Assembly (NCBI RefSeq): GCF_047495875.1
Contig: NC_092466.1
Location: 10,164,561-10,228,560 of the forward strand
Reading direction: 5' to 3'
Length of the DNA stretch: 64,000 nucleotides
Source of the DNA: Pithys albifrons albifrons
Taxonomy: Eukaryota; Chordata; Aves; Passeriformes; Thamnophilidae
The notes under the pieces were generated by a model that worked only from the letters and a program-made list of their open reading frames with translations, did no database searches and had not been told where the DNA came from. This document shows, piece by piece, positions 61,460 through 64,000 of the stretch; positions within the stretch are counted from its first letter, which is position 1, and the number at the start of each line of letters is the position of its first letter. Both the position numbers and the translations under genes were made by a program.

Positions 61460-63637
61460 TGGTTTAAAATTTTTGCTTAGGCAGGCTATGTATATTTCAT
61501 GGATAAAGCCATAGGTTTTCATAAATGTTAACATAAATGCCAAAATTCTAATGAGAATTACAGTTACAGACATCTGAGAGTAACGATCATGTAGCAGAAG
61601 ATTGTGAGAAACGTCAGCAGGCACATCTTGCACTATTAGAGCTGTGTAGTGCAGTGATAAATTGCACTAATCACTGCTGTCAGGAAGAATGTGAGAGTAG
61701 TGTTCTTGTTTTTTTTTTATGGCATCTGTCACTCAGCCAGATGAAAGTCAGGAGACAGTTGCCTGAATGTGAATGTCTTATCTTAGATTATTATTTAATT
61801 GAAAAAAACTGTTAAGTTTGGGCGCTTTTTTGTTTGTTTTTTTAATTAATAGGATGTCAGAGTTTTTTTTAAGTGAAGTAAAGACTTGATTTGGTGAAAT
61901 TAATTGTGACCCTGAAAATTTCAGCAATAACTTTGGCAATTCTTTGGAAATGAGTGTTCATATTGTATTCTGTTGCTGAGCACATCTAAATTGGCATGAA
62001 GTAGTACCTGTAGAAACACAGAAATAGAAACAGTGTACTTTTAACTGTGATCTAACTGACTTACAAAAAAAATTAATTCATAAACAAAACTGAAATTAAT
62101 AAATTCTGTCCTCTGAAACAGGACTCTGTTCTTGCAATTTGATCCTTTTGCATGGAGGACTTGCACTGTAGATTTAATCTGCTCTTCATGTGAGTGGAGA
62201 TTAGATTGCAACTTTTAGTCCTGTATTTTAGTACAACTGATCCAGCTGAAGCAATACCTTGGTGGCATGTGAAGCTGGTTTGCTTGTGAAATGTGTTTTC
62301 CCTCCTATAGGATTGCCTTCCAGATGAGGTGATACTTCTAGATGAGGGAAACCAAACATTTCAATTGCTGCATTGCTTTGCTTGATTCTCTTGTCCTGGC
62401 CTTGTGAGCAGAAAATCCCCCAAACTTCATCATGTAATCTCTGTTGCTTAACATAGATTTGGAAAAGCATACTTGAATCCCAGCACTTGCACTGTTATGC
62501 CAGCACAAAATTGATGCACACAATTAGACTTTGTGGCCAAGGACCTTGCATTTGTACTGCACATTTGTCAACAAGAATATTTCTGTAAATTTTTTTATTA
62601 AATGCTATTAATATCTGAAACCTGCAGTTTATAATTTGTTAGCATTTTACTGTTAGCACTGTGAGACGCACATGTTTTGTCACTAAACCAGGTGCTCTAC
62701 AACACTTAAAGAATTTCTGAACCAAAGCTACATTAATATGGATAAACACTGACCCTGGAGTCACTTGTGTTCTTATGTCTTTCTGCTGTCTCAGCAGGAC
62801 AGTGACAATGACATCACACATAATTTGTTTTGTGATGTCTACTAACTGCTTGGGAAACAGTTTCATCTCATACTCACTGATGTGCACTGTTCATTCATGT
62901 GATGAAATTTCCACACAATGTTTGTTGCTGATGGCTTCCATTTAATGTCAAAAAAAGACTAGGTGCTTCTGAATAACAAGCTCTCATATTTACTGCATTT
63001 CAGTAAATCTGGAGTGTACTAACAGCGAAGATTGTACATAAAAAAGATTTTTAAAAATGAAGCAATATGAAGCAAACAAAACTTGGGGCATTTTATTATG
63101 TTTTGCCAATGGAGGTATTAGTTACCATAAAACCCAGGAGTGCTGTGGTCATTGGAGTGTTCTGGCTAGGTGTTGCAGCTAAGATAATTTATGGCTTACA
63201 TTTAAAAAAAAAATAAAAAATCTGGTTGATAAAAGTCAATGAGTGGGTAGGGAAATAATGCATGTGAACACACATTAATGAATACTTATATGTGCAGAGG
63301 GAGGGGGCACCTCTAAAACTGGTTTCTTTTGTATGAAAAAAGCCTGCATGTGAGCGATGGGTACTATGAATCATATGCCACTGGAAGCCTTTGCATTCTG
63401 CAGCAAGTGTGTATGTGTACATGTCTATGTGCAAGCGTGTATGTTATGACACACAACATCTATGCTTTTCCCTGAAATTAAAGCACAGAATATAAAATTA
63501 TCAGGCTGTTAACAGTCAAAAACTGAAATCAACACTTGCACTGTATTTACACCTTCAGTGTCTTATGATTTTATTAACTTCTCATATTTTCTTTGCTGAT
63601 ATAAATCCAGGTTGAGTTGGTTTCAGTAAAGTTAACC

Positions 63638-63643
63638 AATAAA
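63638..63643 (+). promoter_or_regulatory. GPAM: Distal poly(A) signal candidate
   Basis: Canonical AATAAA about 2.64 kb after the stop, the last clear hexamer in the window. It would end the long 3' UTR near 63660. Confidence 0.4.
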
Positions 63644-63660
63644 GAAGACAGAACTGGCCC

Positions 63661-64000
63661 TGAATTACCAGAAATGCATTTTAAGGCTCTTAAAATGACT
63701 TAAGTGAATCTCGTTATTCATATGAGCATAATACTCAGGTATGCAAGTCTTTTTGGGCCAAGATCTTTTATGATATGAGAAAATTAATCTTTCCACACAC
63801 ATCCTGTAGATCTCACATTTTTAAGAGAGACGTAAAATTCCACTTCCTGTGCCCCCACAGCAATCCAGGGCCCCACTGATCATAGTCTTGTTAGCGTATT
63901 TACTTTCTACTGACACTGAGGTCGCAGGCACAGCTGCCTTCCCTTTGCCAGCACAGGGCTTTACTCACTCAGCTGATTAGGAAGCATATACACACACTTG
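63661..64000. other. 3' flank of GPAM, no feature seen
   Basis: No exon, repeat family or recognisable regulatory site is seen in the last 340 bases. If the true transcript end is further right, this would still be 3' UTR. Confidence 0.4.

Larger units (their letters stand above)
60998..63660 (+). other. GPAM: GPAM 3' UTR (end inferred)
   Basis: Long AT-rich sequence follows the stop. Candidate poly(A) signals are AATAAA at 61454-61459, 62098-62103, 63212-63217 and 63638-63643, and ATTAAA at 62597-62602. A multi-kilobase 3' UTR is known for mammalian GPAM, so the distal signals are plausible. Open frames on both strands within it show no protein features. Confidence 0.6.

Overview
The window is vertebrate nuclear DNA, most likely from a bird. 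The evidence is large GT-AG introns, a single CpG-island promoter, and truncated CR1 LINE fragments ending in the avian ATTCTATG-type tail (5339-5474, 19471-19599, 51523-51626, 56432-56646). The fragment at 56432-56646 looks like a neoavian type, but I cannot place it below class level with confidence. No bacterial, viral or CRISPR features are present.

The right half holds one complete gene, GPAM (mitochondrial glycerol-3-phosphate acyltransferase 1), on the + strand. I rebuilt 20 coding exons from 34133 to 60997. Every junction is GT-AG, the phases are continuous, and the product is 829 residues (828 with an alternative NAGNAG acceptor). A noncoding first exon lies near 32515-32727, in a very GC-rich island (about 31480-32727) with a TATA-like box, a GC box and a G-rich 31-bp minisatellite. 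The 3' UTR starts at 60998 and may run to about 63660.

At the left edge, on the - strand, is the signal-peptide exon of a gene I read as TECTB (beta-tectorin), coding 1032-957. The rest of that gene lies beyond base 1. TECTB and GPAM are therefore head to head, matching their known vertebrate neighbourhood. About 29 kb between them (2055 to 31480) has no convincing coding exon, only two CR1 remnants, small repeats and short inverted repeats. Its open reading frames are short and show no recognisable domain.

I found no undescribed system. The observations most worth testing are: an in-frame 159-nt extension of GPAM exon 10 ending in a second donor (47774-47932); the NAGNAG acceptor of exon 18; the 31-bp minisatellite beside the GPAM promoter; a strong-context short upstream ORF in GPAM exon 1; and a candidate TATA-driven noncoding first exon for TECTB.
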